A stretch of 29,183 nucleotides of DNA from Lachnospiraceae bacterium UBA7054 (GCA_002492725.1 DLAF01000036.1:1-29183); one strand, 5' to 3'; counted from the stretch's first letter, positions 1-8,766 are shown. Notes: generated from the letters alone by a model not told the origin. Numbers and translations: made by a program.

Positions 1-26
1 AACGTGCGCCGCCGGGCACACTGCGT

Positions 27-68
27 AAAAACAGAGGGTGATGCGCCGCGCGCACCGCCCTCTGTTTT
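27..68 (-). terminator. Intrinsic terminator of leuS
   Basis: A long inverted repeat: arms AAAACAGAGGGTG and CGCCCTCTGTTTT pair over 13 positions with one wobble, and TGCGC/GCGCA continues the stem inside after one mismatch. Read on the minus strand the hairpin is followed by five T, and it lies about 40 bp past the leuS stop codon. On the plus strand it ends in four T, so it may also stop a transcript from the left. Confidence 0.85.
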
Positions 69-109
69 ACTGCCGGTTCCATATCCATAAAATGCTCTAA
101 GAAAATCCC

Positions 110-2638
110 TTATTTCTGTACAATATTTACAAGCCTTCCGGGCACATATATTTCCTTTACAATCGTCCCCGTCAGCTTGTCAGCAATCATTTCCTTCGCC
201 TTCGCGATCACATCCTCCTTCGGATCGTCCTTGCCGATATTTAAGGTTGCCCTGTTCTTGCCGTTGATCTGAACCATGATCTCCACCGTAGATTCTACGG
301 TCTTGGCCTCCTCATATTCCGGCCAGGAAGTCTGGTAAACCCGGCCTTCAAAGCCGACTGCCTGCCACAGCTCCTCGGTGATATGGGGTGCAACGGGATT
401 GAGCATGGTGAGTAATGTCTTGAATTCCCCCTTCGTGACCGCATTTTTCTTATAAAATTCATTCACAAGCGTCATCATCGCCGCGATAGCCGTATTGTAT
501 TTGAGATTCTCAAAATCGCTGCTGACTTTTTTGATGGTCTGGTGCATCTTGATTTCCAGATCAGCGGAATAATCCATCCCGTCCGTCAGGATATCCTGTA
601 ACTTCCACACTCTCTCTAAGAATCGCCGGCAGCCCTTCACGCCATCCTCACTCCAGCCCGCACTCAATTCAAATGCCCCGATAAACATTTCATAGGTTCT
701 CAGCGTGTCCGCGCCGTACTCCGTCACGATATCATCGGGATTCACCACATTGCCGAGGGATTTTGACATCTTGACGACCGGATGGTCCGCCATCTCGCCG
801 TATTTTTCCTTCAGGGCCTCTTTTGCGGCTTTCTCACTGCCATGCTCCTTAAGAAGCGCTTCCTGTTCCGCCGCCGGCAGATTCGAGAAACAGTGGGGAT
901 TTAAGCCCAAAATCATACCGTGTGAAGTCCTCTTTGCGTAGGGTTCCGGACAGGGCACCACCTTCTCGTCATAAAGGAACTTATGCCAGAACCGGGAATA
1001 CAGCAGATGCAGCGTAGTGTGTTCCATACCGCCGTTGTACCAGTCTACAGGCATCCAGTAATCCAGTGCTTCCTTGCTCGCCAGCGCGTTCTCGTTCTTC
1101 GGGTCCGTGTAACGCAGGAAATACCAAGAAGAACCCGCCCACTGGGGCATCGTGTCCGTCTCCCGCTTCGCGGGGCCTCCACAGCAGGGACAGGTTGTAT
1201 TGACCCAATCAGTCATTGCTGCCAAGGGCGATTCCCCCGTGTCGGTCGGCATATAGCTCTCCACCTCGGGCAGTTCCAAAGGCAGTTCGCTCTCGTCAAG
1301 CGGCACATAACCGCACTTTTCGCACTGTACAATGGGAATCGGCTCTCCCCAGTAACGCTGTCTGGAAAACACCCAGTCACGCAGCTTGAAGTTTGTTTTG
1401 GCGCAGCCTACGCCCTTCTCCTCCAGAAACGCGATCATCTTTTCCTTGGCTTGCGCCACAGAAAGTCCGTTCAGGAAGTCCGAGTTCACAAGCGTGCCCT
1501 CTGCCACGTCCGTGTAAACTTCCTCCTGCACGTCCCTGCCGCCGGCCACTACCTCAATAATCGGCAGACCGAATTTCTTGGCAAATTCCCAGTCCCTCTC
1601 ATCGTGGGCAGGCACCGCCATAATCGCGCCCGTGCCGTAGCTCATCAGCACATAGTCGGAAATATAGATTGGAATCTCCTTGCCATTCACGGGATTAACC
1701 GCAGACATGCCGTCGATGCGCACGCCTGTTTTCTCCTTCGCCAGTTCCGCGCGCTCAAAATCGGACTTTCTGGCCGCCTGCTCTCTGTAAGCGCAGATAT
1801 CATCCCAGTTTTTCAGTTCGTCCTTGTATTTGTCAATGATCGGATGCTCCGGCGACACCACCATATAGGTCGCGCCAAACAGCGTATCGCAGCGGGTCGT
1901 ATAGATACGCAGCTTATCCTCCTTATCCTTGATGGAAAAATCCACCTCCGCGCCCATGGATTTCCCGATCCAGTTCTTCTGAGAAACCTTGACGCGCTCC
2001 ACATAGTCCACCGTGTCAAGCCCCTCAATCAGCTTGTCTGCGTACTCCGTAATCTTTAACATCCACTGGCTCTTTACCTTGCGCACCACCTCGGAACCGC
2101 AGCGCTCGCAGACGCCGTTCACCACTTCTTCGTTGGCAAGGCCCACCTTACAGGAAGTACACCAGTTGATCGGCATCTCAGACTTGTAGGCAAGACCCGC
2201 CTTAAACAATTTCAGGAAAATCCACTGCGTCCATTTATAATAATTGGGGTCTGTAGTATTGACCTCTCTCTCCCAGTCAAAAGAGTAGCCCAGCGAATGA
2301 AGCTGGCTCTTAAAGCGCGCTACATTATTTTTGGTCACGATCCTCGGATGAATGTGGTTCTTAATCGCATAGTTTTCCGTGGGCAGGCCGAAAGCGTCCC
2401 AGCCCATGGGATAGAGCACGTTATACCCCTGCATCCTCCTCTTTCTCGCCACAATGTCAAGCGCCGTGTAAGGACGCGGATGTCCCACATGCAGTCCCTG
2501 CCCCGAAGGGTAAGGGAACTCCACCAGCGCGTAATATTTCGGTTTGGAATAGTCCTCCGAAGTCTGGAAAGCCTTCTCATCGTCCCAGATCTTCTGCCAT
2601 TTTGTCTCCACTTCTCTGTGATTGTACACTTCTGCCAT
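110..2638 (-). CDS. leuS: Leucyl-tRNA synthetase
   Basis: Class I aminoacyl-tRNA synthetase that charges tRNA-Leu in the cytoplasm. The HIGH signature reads HVGH at about residues 50-53 and the KMSKS loop is present exactly at about residues 623-627. Between them is the CP1 editing domain, with the threonine-rich TTRCDTLFGATYMV stretch and MAVPAHDERDWEF; CxxC pairs of a zinc-type insertion (WCTSC, CERCG, CEKCG, CPCCGG) are visible. About 842 residues, the usual bacterial length, with the anticodon-binding and C-terminal domains intact. I chose the ATG at 2638 (MAEVYN); a TTG at 2650 in frame is possible because GAGG lies 6 nt before it, while AAAGGA lies 12 nt before the ATG. It follows the Erm-like gene by 34 bp, so the two are probably co-transcribed. 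No Leu T-box motif was found upstream. Confidence 0.97.
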   Translation of the reverse strand: MAEVYNHREVETKWQKIWDDEKAFQTSEDYSKPKYYALVEFPYPSGQGLHVGHPRPYTALDIVARKRRMQGYNVLYPMGWDAFGLPTENYAIKNHIHPRIVTKNNVARFKSQLHSLGYSFDWEREVNTTDPNYYKWTQWIFLKLFKAGLAYKSEMPINWCTSCKVGLANEEVVNGVCERCGSEVVRKVKSQWMLKITEYADKLIEGLDTVDYVERVKVSQKNWIGKSMGAEVDFSIKDKEDKLRIYTTRCDTLFGATYMVVSPEHPIIDKYKDELKNWDDICAYREQAARKSDFERAELAKEKTGVRIDGMSAVNPVNGKEIPIYISDYVLMSYGTGAIMAVPAHDERDWEFAKKFGLPIIEVVAGGRDVQEEVYTDVAEGTLVNSDFLNGLSVAQAKEKMIAFLEEKGVGCAKTNFKLRDWVFSRQRYWGEPIPIVQCEKCGYVPLDESELPLELPEVESYMPTDTGESPLAAMTDWVNTTCPCCGGPAKRETDTMPQWAGSSWYFLRYTDPKNENALASKEALDYWMPVDWYNGGMEHTTLHLLYSRFWHKFLYDEKVVPCPEPYAKRTSHGMILGLNPHCFSNLPAAEQEALLKEHGSEKAAKEALKEKYGEMADHPVVKMSKSLGNVVNPDDIVTEYGADTLRTYEMFIGAFELSAGWSEDGVKGCRRFLERVWKLQDILTDGMDYSADLEIKMHQTIKKVSSDFENLKYNTAIAAMMTLVNEFYKKNAVTKGEFKTLLTMLNPVAPHITEELWQAVGFEGRVYQTSWPEYEEAKTVESTVEIMVQINGKNRATLNIGKDDPKEDVIAKAKEMIADKLTGTIVKEIYVPGRLVNIVQK

Positions 2639-2672
2639 GTTACTGCCCAATCCTTTCCTCTCTTACTCCTAC

Positions 2673-3485
2673 TTATTTTATTATACCGGCGGAATTTGTC
2701 AAGCCCTGATAACATCGAAACAGGCAAAGCCACTGAATATAGAGCGTCACGCCGTCCTCATGGGCATGATACAATCCCGCCCGCTTTAGGGCCGCCGACG
2801 CCTGTCTTTTGGTGAGCGGTCCGCCCTTTCCCGTGATGCCGTACTTCATCCCCCGCTCAACAAACTTCAGAAATTCCCTGTATTCCACCGCATTCAGATC
2901 CGGGATCTTTTTTCTGGAAAAATGGATCAGGACGGTGTCCACGGAAGGTTTGGGATGAAAATCCTCTCTGCGGAAATGATACAGAATTTTCATCTCCCAA
3001 TGCACCTTTAGTTCCAGAGACTTTACTGTCTCCCTCGGCAGTCCCATAAACCGTTTCGCTGCCCCCTTCTCCATCACCAGCCAAATGTCAGACGGTGGAT
3101 TAGCCCCTTTCGTCAGTTTATCCACAATCTGCGTCGTCAGAAAAAATGGGATATTGGAAAATACCTGATAAGTGCCCTTCCCCGGCAGTCGGTATTTCAT
3201 AAAATCTCCCGCAATCAGTTCTACATTGCCGTATTTTGACAGCCGCTTTCTTGCGTTCTCTAAAAGCCCTCTGTCGATTTCCACCGAACATACCTTTCCT
3301 GCCTTTTTGCATAATGCTTCCGTCAGATGTCCCTTCCCTGTCCCAATTTCAAGGACCATATCCTGCTTTTGAAAATCAGCAAGTCGAACGATTCTTTGTA
3401 ACAGTTTGAAATCTGTCAGAAAATTTTGAGAATCCGATACTCGTTTTACATAGTCATACCCTGCCTGTCTCCTGTCCTTTTGCAT
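2673..3485 (-). CDS. Erm-type 23S rRNA adenine N6-methyltransferase
   Basis: A 270-residue SAM-dependent methyltransferase of the KsgA/Erm superfamily. N-terminal SQNFLTD, the SAM loop LEIGTGKGHLTEAL, VEIDRG (motif II) and GDFMKYRLP (motif III) are all visible. Motif IV reads SNIPFFLTTQIV; NIP with Phe is typical of Erm enzymes, whereas KsgA has NLPY. WLVMEKGAAKRFMG and FHPKPSVDTVLIHF are also Erm-like. Known Erm enzymes methylate A2058 of 23S rRNA and give resistance to macrolides, lincosamides and streptogramin B; activity here is inferred. The start at 3485 has a perfect AGGAGG 6 nt upstream; a longer reading to 3605 has no such site. The gene has its own promoter and a long structured leader and lies just before leuS. 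It does not closely match an acquired Erm I can name, so it may be an intrinsic chromosomal one. Confidence 0.85.
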   Translation of the reverse strand: MQKDRRQAGYDYVKRVSDSQNFLTDFKLLQRIVRLADFQKQDMVLEIGTGKGHLTEALCKKAGKVCSVEIDRGLLENARKRLSKYGNVELIAGDFMKYRLPGKGTYQVFSNIPFFLTTQIVDKLTKGANPPSDIWLVMEKGAAKRFMGLPRETVKSLELKVHWEMKILYHFRREDFHPKPSVDTVLIHFSRKKIPDLNAVEYREFLKFVERGMKYGITGKGGPLTKRQASAALKRAGLYHAHEDGVTLYIQWLCLFRCYQGLTNSAGIIK

Positions 3486-3555
3486 AGCGCGCCTCCTTTT
3501 TATCCTGTGCCTTTGGTTTCCATAAAAGAATCCGTTTTCCGATAAAAAGCAGTAA

Positions 3556-3565
3556 AAAAAGCAGG
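3556..3565 (-). promoter_or_regulatory. Possible anti-Shine-Dalgarno strand of the erm leader
   Basis: In the mRNA this stretch reads CCUGCUUUUU and can pair with AAAAAGGAGG at the ribosome binding site of the methylase (3492-3501), 9 of 10 positions. It could hold the start site closed in the uninduced state, as in translational attenuation of other erm genes. The pairing is seen by eye; no folding energy was computed. Confidence 0.45.
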
Positions 3566-3662
3566 ACAGACTCCGTAAACAGAATCTTCCCGCTAAACGC
3601 TGCAATCAGACATTCAAAACAGACACGACTTTATCCCGTCTGTCTCCACTGCAATCCGGCAA

Positions 3663-3757
3663 CTATTATTCGCACGCAAAAAAATCCCATCTACATGAGA
3701 CGATATCATCTGCTTTTTACTGCCCCTGATACCGGGTGCGTGCACAACGAATAATAA
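3663..3757 (-). promoter_or_regulatory. Leader hairpin of the erm transcript
   Basis: In the mRNA, AUUAUUCG followed by UUGU and GCACGC (3757-3738) pairs with GCGUGC and CGAAUAAU (3677-3664), giving 14 base pairs with a four-base bulge. The 5' arm lies inside the small leader ORF (codons 3 to 9), so a ribosome stalled there would prevent the hairpin. The interior carries a weaker stem (UCGUCU/AGAUGG) followed by seven U (3684-3678), which could be a weak attenuator. Confidence 0.6.
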
Positions 3758-3764
3758 TTCCCAC
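3717..3764 (-). CDS. Putative erm leader peptide (15 codons)
   Basis: A GTG-started ORF encoding VGIIIRCARTRYQGQ (first residue Met in practice) and ending in TAA. AAAGGCGG, one base off the ideal AAAGGAGG, lies 7 nt before the GTG. It sits in the erm leader about 40 nt after the predicted transcription start. Arg-Thr-Arg at codons 9-11 fits the basic-X-basic motif known from ErmDL-type leader peptides, where the macrolide-bound ribosome stalls. Its coding sequence forms the 5' arm of the leader hairpin. The ORF and site are seen directly; the role is inferred, and a peptide this short could occur by chance. Confidence 0.5.
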   Translation of the reverse strand: MGIIIRCARTRYQGQ

Positions 3765-3809
3765 GCTTAAGCCGCCTTTCTGACTATGTTTTTCTTTAAG
3801 AACATATTC

Positions 3810-3839
3810 ACTATAACACAATTTCCAAAAGGCTGTCAA
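3810..3839 (-). promoter_or_regulatory. Promoter of the erm-leuS unit
   Basis: Minus-strand TTGACA (3834-3839), an 18-base spacer and TATAGT (3810-3815). Transcription would begin near 3803, leaving a leader of about 320 nt before the methylase start. The stretch from 3486 to 3943 without a large gene holds this promoter, the leader elements and, on the other strand, the promoter of the secreted protein. Confidence 0.7.
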
Positions 3840-3879
3840 TGTAGAGAAAGAAATTCCAGTTCATTTTCCACCCCATTTA

Positions 3880-3888
3880 TGCTATAAT
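3880..3888 (+). promoter_or_regulatory. Extended -10 promoter of the secreted beta-helix protein
   Basis: TGC-TATAAT is a perfect -10 with the extended TGN element, about 55 bp before the start codon. The -35 position (TTCATT) is weak, as is common with extended -10 promoters. A strong AAGGAGG follows at 3927-3933. Confidence 0.6.
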
Positions 3889-3943
3889 CGTTAGCGACAG
3901 ATTTCAATAAGACACAAGGGAATCATAAGGAGGAATCCGGATC

Positions 3944-6900
3944 ATGCGAAACACAAAAAAATGGCTGGCATCTATACTGATCATGGCAATCGCCTTTGGC
4001 GACTGCGGCGGCCTGACAGCATCGGCCACAGAAAGTACCATTACAGCGGAAAATGCAGTTTCAGAAAACAGCACGTCTTCTGATGAAACCCCAAACACGG
4101 AGAACACTGACAAAACAGACGACACAGACACGGATTCAAAAACGAAGCTGCCCACCCTACATATCGGCCAAATAGTAAGCAGTGAAAAACTTCCCGCCGC
4201 AAACGATGATTTTCTTTATGATCTCCCCCTCTCTTTTGAGACAGAAGAACCCCTGATTCTGTTTACCAATTACGTCTTAGACACAATCCCTGATACAGAG
4301 AAAACAAATAAGCCGGAATGGAGCATCCTCCGCGGAGAAAAGGGACTGGAGCCGGGAAGCACAAACCTTCTCGACGCTGACGACGACTGGAACGGTTTTG
4401 AAACAGTAACTGCTTCGCCTTACTTTACCATGAAAGAAATCACGGATACAGGAAGCGAATATGATCAAATGATAATGCTTACCGCCAAAGACTCCTCTTT
4501 CGTGACCGATGATAATGCAGACAGCGATATCGAAAAGGCGCCTGAAACTTACGACTATTATATCCGGGCGGCATATTACCCGGAAACCGAAAACGGGAAA
4601 GCCGAAACCTTTTATACGGCAGTCACGATTCCTTTTATACCAAAAAATAATACGATCAAAGACGCAGACCAAACATCGGAAAACACCTCTGATGCGCCGG
4701 ACACCTCGAAAGATTTCTCGCAGGAACCCTCTGCCGTCTCTGAAAACGACCTGAAGGCCGCCATCGATACCGTCTCTGAAAACACCATGGAGAACGCCGT
4801 CGATACCGTTTCCGGAAACTCTCCTGAAGGCGCCGCGTCGGTAAGTGAAAATAATGCAAACGAAGCTTCTTCGGAGTCGGATTCTGAGGACATCGAAGCG
4901 GATTCGGCGGAAGAAGTGCCCTCCACGCTTTCTGAAAACAACAGTTCAGTGGCTGCCGTTTCGCCTGATGATGCGGAGCCGTCCGCTATTGACATACAAT
5001 CACTTTCCGAAAATAACGCTCAGGAGCCGCCGCTGCTTCCAGAAACCGAGGGCAAATTATTCCTGTATCAAGGCTGTACCATTTCTGGAAACAGCATTGA
5101 CAGCAAAGATCGGATCCCGATGGAATCCGGCGATACCCTGCAGTTTACCGCAGAAATGGAGCCTGCCATGCCGGAAGCAGACATCCTGTGGGAAAGCAGC
5201 GATGAGACCGTCGCCACGGTAAGCGCCGGCACAAACGGCAGCGTGACGGTCACGGCCATCGCGGAAGGATATGCCAAAATCATAGCATCCTGTCATGGGA
5301 TCACGGCTTTTGCCACCGTAGATGTCGTGACGGATAAAACGAATCCTGACTCTGATAAACTGCTGGATCTCTCCAACGAGATCCGGGTAGCCGGATTTGT
5401 AAAAGAAAGCGACGAACTTGTTTATAACGGGCAGAAAATCACGCAGGATTTACGTGTCTATCATAATAATACGCTGTTGAAAGAAAAAACGGACTATACC
5501 CTGAGCTACAAAAATAATGTGAACGCTGCCGCATGGAACTCTACCAAAGCGCCAAACGTGACCATTAATCTGAGAGGCCAGTACCAGGGCAGCGTGACCT
5601 TATACTATACAATCAAACCCCTGGATATCAACGAGATTGATATTTACAATACGCCTAAAGTTTCACCGGCTTATGAACAGGCCGTCAATTACAGCAAAAC
5701 ACTGAAAATCCCTACTCCTGTTCTGACTTTTGGCAAGAAAAAACTGACGGTCAAAAGGGACTTTATCTGTGACTATACCACCCCTGGTGAGAATCTGACG
5801 GCTTTGCCGTCAGATCCCAAAAACGGCGAGCTCTACGAAATCGGGAAAAAGGACAAACCTTATTCTTACACCGTTAGGGGAGCGGGAAACTTTACCGGCT
5901 CCTTTCCCATGACGCTGGTCGTACTGAAAGATAAAACATTGAATTTCAGCTCCGCTTCCGTAAAAATGGACAAAAAGAAATATGAATACCACGGCGTGCC
6001 ATTGACCAAGTCGGACATTCAGATTACTGAGGTAAAAATAGGCGGTAAGGTTCTGGATGCCGCACAGTATGACTATGAAGTTTATGCACCGGGAACAGAA
6101 GGCCCTTATGTCATGCTATCTCCCACCAATGCCGGAAAGGCTGCCGGTTACTGCGGCTGCAAAAAAATCACATTAAAGCTTGTGGGCGACAGAAAGCTCA
6201 AAGATGCCGTTCCCGGAACGGATTGGAAAGAAAGCATACCTTTTTCCCAAAAAACAGTGGAAAAAGAAGGCGGCCTTTTTCAAAAAGGAGCCGCTCTGCT
6301 GGCCTTTGACGAGGCGGGAAAAAAGAAACCGCTTTTGGAAGGAACCGATTATACCGTAAAATACGGCAATGCCAAAAAGGCAGGAAACGTAACTGTTACG
6401 TTTACGGGAAAGGGCCGCTATCAGGGCACCCTCCGCCTGACCTATGCCATTACGCCGAATACCAATATCAAAATTTACGCGGGGAAAAATGTAACGAGCA
6501 AAAACGGAACTTACGAGGTCGCTTACCAAAAAGACGGGACTGTGCCCGAACTGATTCTAAAAGATCAGGAGGATTCCATTTTAAAGCCAAAGACCGATTA
6601 CACCGTGAAATACAAGGACAACAAGGCGCCCGGTACCATGACCTGTGAGATCACGGGAAAAGGCAATTATAAGGGATATGCAAAGACCGTGTCACTTACG
6701 GTGACAAAGGCAGATATCAGTAGGTGCACGATATCCATTCCCGATAAGCCTTACAGTAATAAGCCAAACAAATGGCAGTCAACCGTCACGATCAAAGACG
6801 TAAACGGCAAAAAACTGAAAGCCGGAAAAGATTATGACAAGAACTTTACCTACAGCTATAACCAGCCTGCATCCCCACAGGCAGGCACTGAAATCACCGT

Positions 6901-8659
6901 AACCGTAAAGGGCCTTGGCTTCTATGAGAACGAAGAAAAAACCCTTACCGGTACTTATCGAATCTTTGCCAAAAATATCAGTACCTTAAAAGTCGTCATT
7001 GATCCGCAGGAATATACCGGGGAGGAAATTACATTAATGCCGAACAATATCCACGTCTACGCCTCCAATGCGGATAAAAGGAATGATAATGAACTGCGGG
7101 AAGCGAGCTATCAGATTGTCGGATATCAAAATAATACCAAGGCCGGAACGGGCAAAGTAACCCTGCGCGGCATTGGCAATTACGGCGGCACAAAAACCTA
7201 TTCCTTTAAAATACAAAAGAAAAAATACCAGATCAATCATATCAGAGGAATCAAGCTGGACAAAAACAAGCTTTCCTCCCCCCTGGCGGAACAAGACGAG
7301 CAAAAAAGAACCCTTACTGCCACAATCACGGCCGAAACCGATGACCCCATCGCCAACCCGACTGTGATCTGGTCAAGCTCCAACAGCAATGTCGTTTCCA
7401 TTGAAACAGAGCCTGAAATCAGCAAAAGCATTGTTGGCGGCAAAGCTACCGTTAGCAGCACCGTCCTCCTTACCCTCAAAAAGGAAGGCAGCGTAACAAT
7501 TACTGCGACTGCACAGGACGGCGGCAAGAAAGCACAGTGTAAAGTTACGGTAGTCGATGCCCCGGTACTCAAAGAAGCTGATCAAACCGTAAAAGCAAAC
7601 ATCGGCCAGACCTTCCAGCTGCATATAGATTTTGCCGCAACGCAGACCCCGGATAAGCTCAAATTGGAAAGCAACAACCCGGATGCAATTTCCGTTGCCA
7701 AAAACGGGGAAGGTGCTCTGCTTACCATGAAGAAAGCGGGAGCCGCAGTCATCAAGGCTGTGTACACTTCAGGGAAACACAGTTTCACCCAGCAATGCTA
7801 TGCCGTTGCGATAGATCCGAATGAAAAAGCCCCGGAAGGGGAGGTCCTCACCTATGAACAGGAACCGGGCTGTACCAATGACACGCCTCATATCAATGCA
7901 CTCTTGCGAGATTGGGAACGGCACCCTGACCGATATGAAGCATTCTATATCCCTGCCGGCGTCTATCACATTGATACGGTGGGCGGCGGATTCGGCGGTA
8001 TCGTTTTGACGAGTAATCAGAAATTGATCATGTCGTCAAGCACCCTGTTGATGGCAATCGGGAATAACCAGGAAAATTCCCGTGTCATATGGGCTTTTGG
8101 CCGCAAAAATATCACCATTTCCGGCGGACAGATCATCGGAGAACGCAAGATCCATAAAGGCACAAGCGGCGAATGGGGCCATGGCATCCAGATATCCGGC
8201 TGTACCAATGTCACGATTGAAAATGTGGATATTTCACAGTGCTGGGGCGACGGTATTTACCTTGGCATCTATGAAAACGCTGAACAAGGCAACCCGATCA
8301 GCCGCGATGTTACTATTACAAACTGTAATCTCCACCATAACAGAAGAAATAATCTGTCTATTACAGATGCGTCAAACGTTACGGTGAAAAACTGCTCATT
8401 TAAATATGCAAACGGCACCAACCCGCAGTATGGCATTGACATTGAACCAAACCAGGGCAAAACCTGCAGCAATGTGACCATATCCAACTCCACGTTTCAG
8501 GGAAATGCCGGCGGGACCATTCAAATCCTCGGACAGTTGAACGCCCATGTGAGAGACGTCACGATCGAAAACTGCACCGGCGACAAAAAGCCCGTCCAAT
8601 GGTCCGGATTCGGCGGCAGCGTGAGCGGCGTGACAGAGAGGGGTAATAAATGGGGGTAA
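3944..8659 (+). CDS. Large secreted Ig-like repeat and right-handed beta-helix protein
   Basis: A 1571-residue protein with a Sec signal peptide (about residues 1-29: basic start, hydrophobic core, TASA cleavage region) and no LPXTG or membrane anchor at the C-terminus. Residues 30-366 are acidic, Ser/Thr/Glu-rich and of low complexity, with seven VSEN-like tetrapeptides. Residues 369-465 form a Big_2 Ig-like domain (LWESSDETVATVS). Residues 470-1095 hold about seven modules of 80-100 residues with the theme DYTVKYxxN...AG...VTxxGxGxYxG...YxI. Residues 1096-1290 contain two more Big_2-like domains. Residues 1293-1571 are a right-handed parallel beta-helix with about six turns marked by NVTI/DVTI and NC, preceded by an FYIPAGVYHID motif as in pectate-lyase-like enzymes. 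The role is probably binding or degradation of a polysaccharide outside the cell; no catalytic set could be assigned. AAGGAGG lies 10 nt before the ATG. The gene stands alone with its own promoter and terminator. Confidence 0.85.
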   Translation: MRNTKKWLASILIMAIAFGDCGGLTASATESTITAENAVSENSTSSDETPNTENTDKTDDTDTDSKTKLPTLHIGQIVSSEKLPAANDDFLYDLPLSFETEEPLILFTNYVLDTIPDTEKTNKPEWSILRGEKGLEPGSTNLLDADDDWNGFETVTASPYFTMKEITDTGSEYDQMIMLTAKDSSFVTDDNADSDIEKAPETYDYYIRAAYYPETENGKAETFYTAVTIPFIPKNNTIKDADQTSENTSDAPDTSKDFSQEPSAVSENDLKAAIDTVSENTMENAVDTVSGNSPEGAASVSENNANEASSESDSEDIEADSAEEVPSTLSENNSSVAAVSPDDAEPSAIDIQSLSENNAQEPPLLPETEGKLFLYQGCTISGNSIDSKDRIPMESGDTLQFTAEMEPAMPEADILWESSDETVATVSAGTNGSVTVTAIAEGYAKIIASCHGITAFATVDVVTDKTNPDSDKLLDLSNEIRVAGFVKESDELVYNGQKITQDLRVYHNNTLLKEKTDYTLSYKNNVNAAAWNSTKAPNVTINLRGQYQGSVTLYYTIKPLDINEIDIYNTPKVSPAYEQAVNYSKTLKIPTPVLTFGKKKLTVKRDFICDYTTPGENLTALPSDPKNGELYEIGKKDKPYSYTVRGAGNFTGSFPMTLVVLKDKTLNFSSASVKMDKKKYEYHGVPLTKSDIQITEVKIGGKVLDAAQYDYEVYAPGTEGPYVMLSPTNAGKAAGYCGCKKITLKLVGDRKLKDAVPGTDWKESIPFSQKTVEKEGGLFQKGAALLAFDEAGKKKPLLEGTDYTVKYGNAKKAGNVTVTFTGKGRYQGTLRLTYAITPNTNIKIYAGKNVTSKNGTYEVAYQKDGTVPELILKDQEDSILKPKTDYTVKYKDNKAPGTMTCEITGKGNYKGYAKTVSLTVTKADISRCTISIPDKPYSNKPNKWQSTVTIKDVNGKKLKAGKDYDKNFTYSYNQPASPQAGTEITVTVKGLGFYENEEKTLTGTYRIFAKNISTLKVVIDPQEYTGEEITLMPNNIHVYASNADKRNDNELREASYQIVGYQNNTKAGTGKVTLRGIGNYGGTKTYSFKIQKKKYQINHIRGIKLDKNKLSSPLAEQDEQKRTLTATITAETDDPIANPTVIWSSSNSNVVSIETEPEISKSIVGGKATVSSTVLLTLKKEGSVTITATAQDGGKKAQCKVTVVDAPVLKEADQTVKANIGQTFQLHIDFAATQTPDKLKLESNNPDAISVAKNGEGALLTMKKAGAAVIKAVYTSGKHSFTQQCYAVAIDPNEKAPEGEVLTYEQEPGCTNDTPHINALLRDWERHPDRYEAFYIPAGVYHIDTVGGGFGGIVLTSNQKLIMSSSTLLMAIGNNQENSRVIWAFGRKNITISGGQIIGERKIHKGTSGEWGHGIQISGCTNVTIENVDISQCWGDGIYLGIYENAEQGNPISRDVTITNCNLHHNRRNNLSITDASNVTVKNCSFKYANGTNPQYGIDIEPNQGKTCSNVTISNSTFQGNAGGTIQILGQLNAHVRDVTIENCTGDKKPVQWSGFGGSVSGVTERGNKWG

Positions 8660-8699
8660 CCTTCGCAATCCCAAAATAAAATTTTATGTCGTTAACGAT

Positions 8700-8734
8700 A
8701 AGAGGAGCAGCCCGATTGGTCTGCTCCTCTTTTA
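8700..8734. terminator. Terminator shared by convergent genes
   Basis: Perfect 11-bp inverted repeat AAGAGGAGCAG / CTGCTCCTCTT with a 10-base loop, followed by TTTT on the plus strand. It lies 40 bp after the secreted-protein gene and about 33 bp after the EF-G-like gene on the other strand, so it can serve both. Confidence 0.88.
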
Positions 8735-8766
8735 CATCTCTTCTATTCGCATATTCGCAATTTGCC

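Noticed and set aside
983..2059. Long plus-strand reading frame of 358 codons antisense to leuS
   Set aside because: It mirrors the codon structure of leuS, is rich in His, Arg and Leu, has no family character and no ribosome binding site.
2673..3485. KsgA (16S rRNA dimethyltransferase) reading of the methylase
   Set aside because: Motif IV is NIPF, not NLPY, and the surrounding motifs follow the Erm pattern; KsgA is also expected elsewhere in the genome.
3486..3803. Leu T-box for the erm-leuS unit
   Set aside because: No GGTGGNACCGCG-type sequence and no fitting terminator-antiterminator pair on the minus strand.
3764..3805. Twelve-codon ATG frame MFLKKNIVRKAA at the very start of the erm transcript
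   Set aside because: The ATG lies at the predicted transcription start with no ribosome binding site; the following GTG frame is much better placed.
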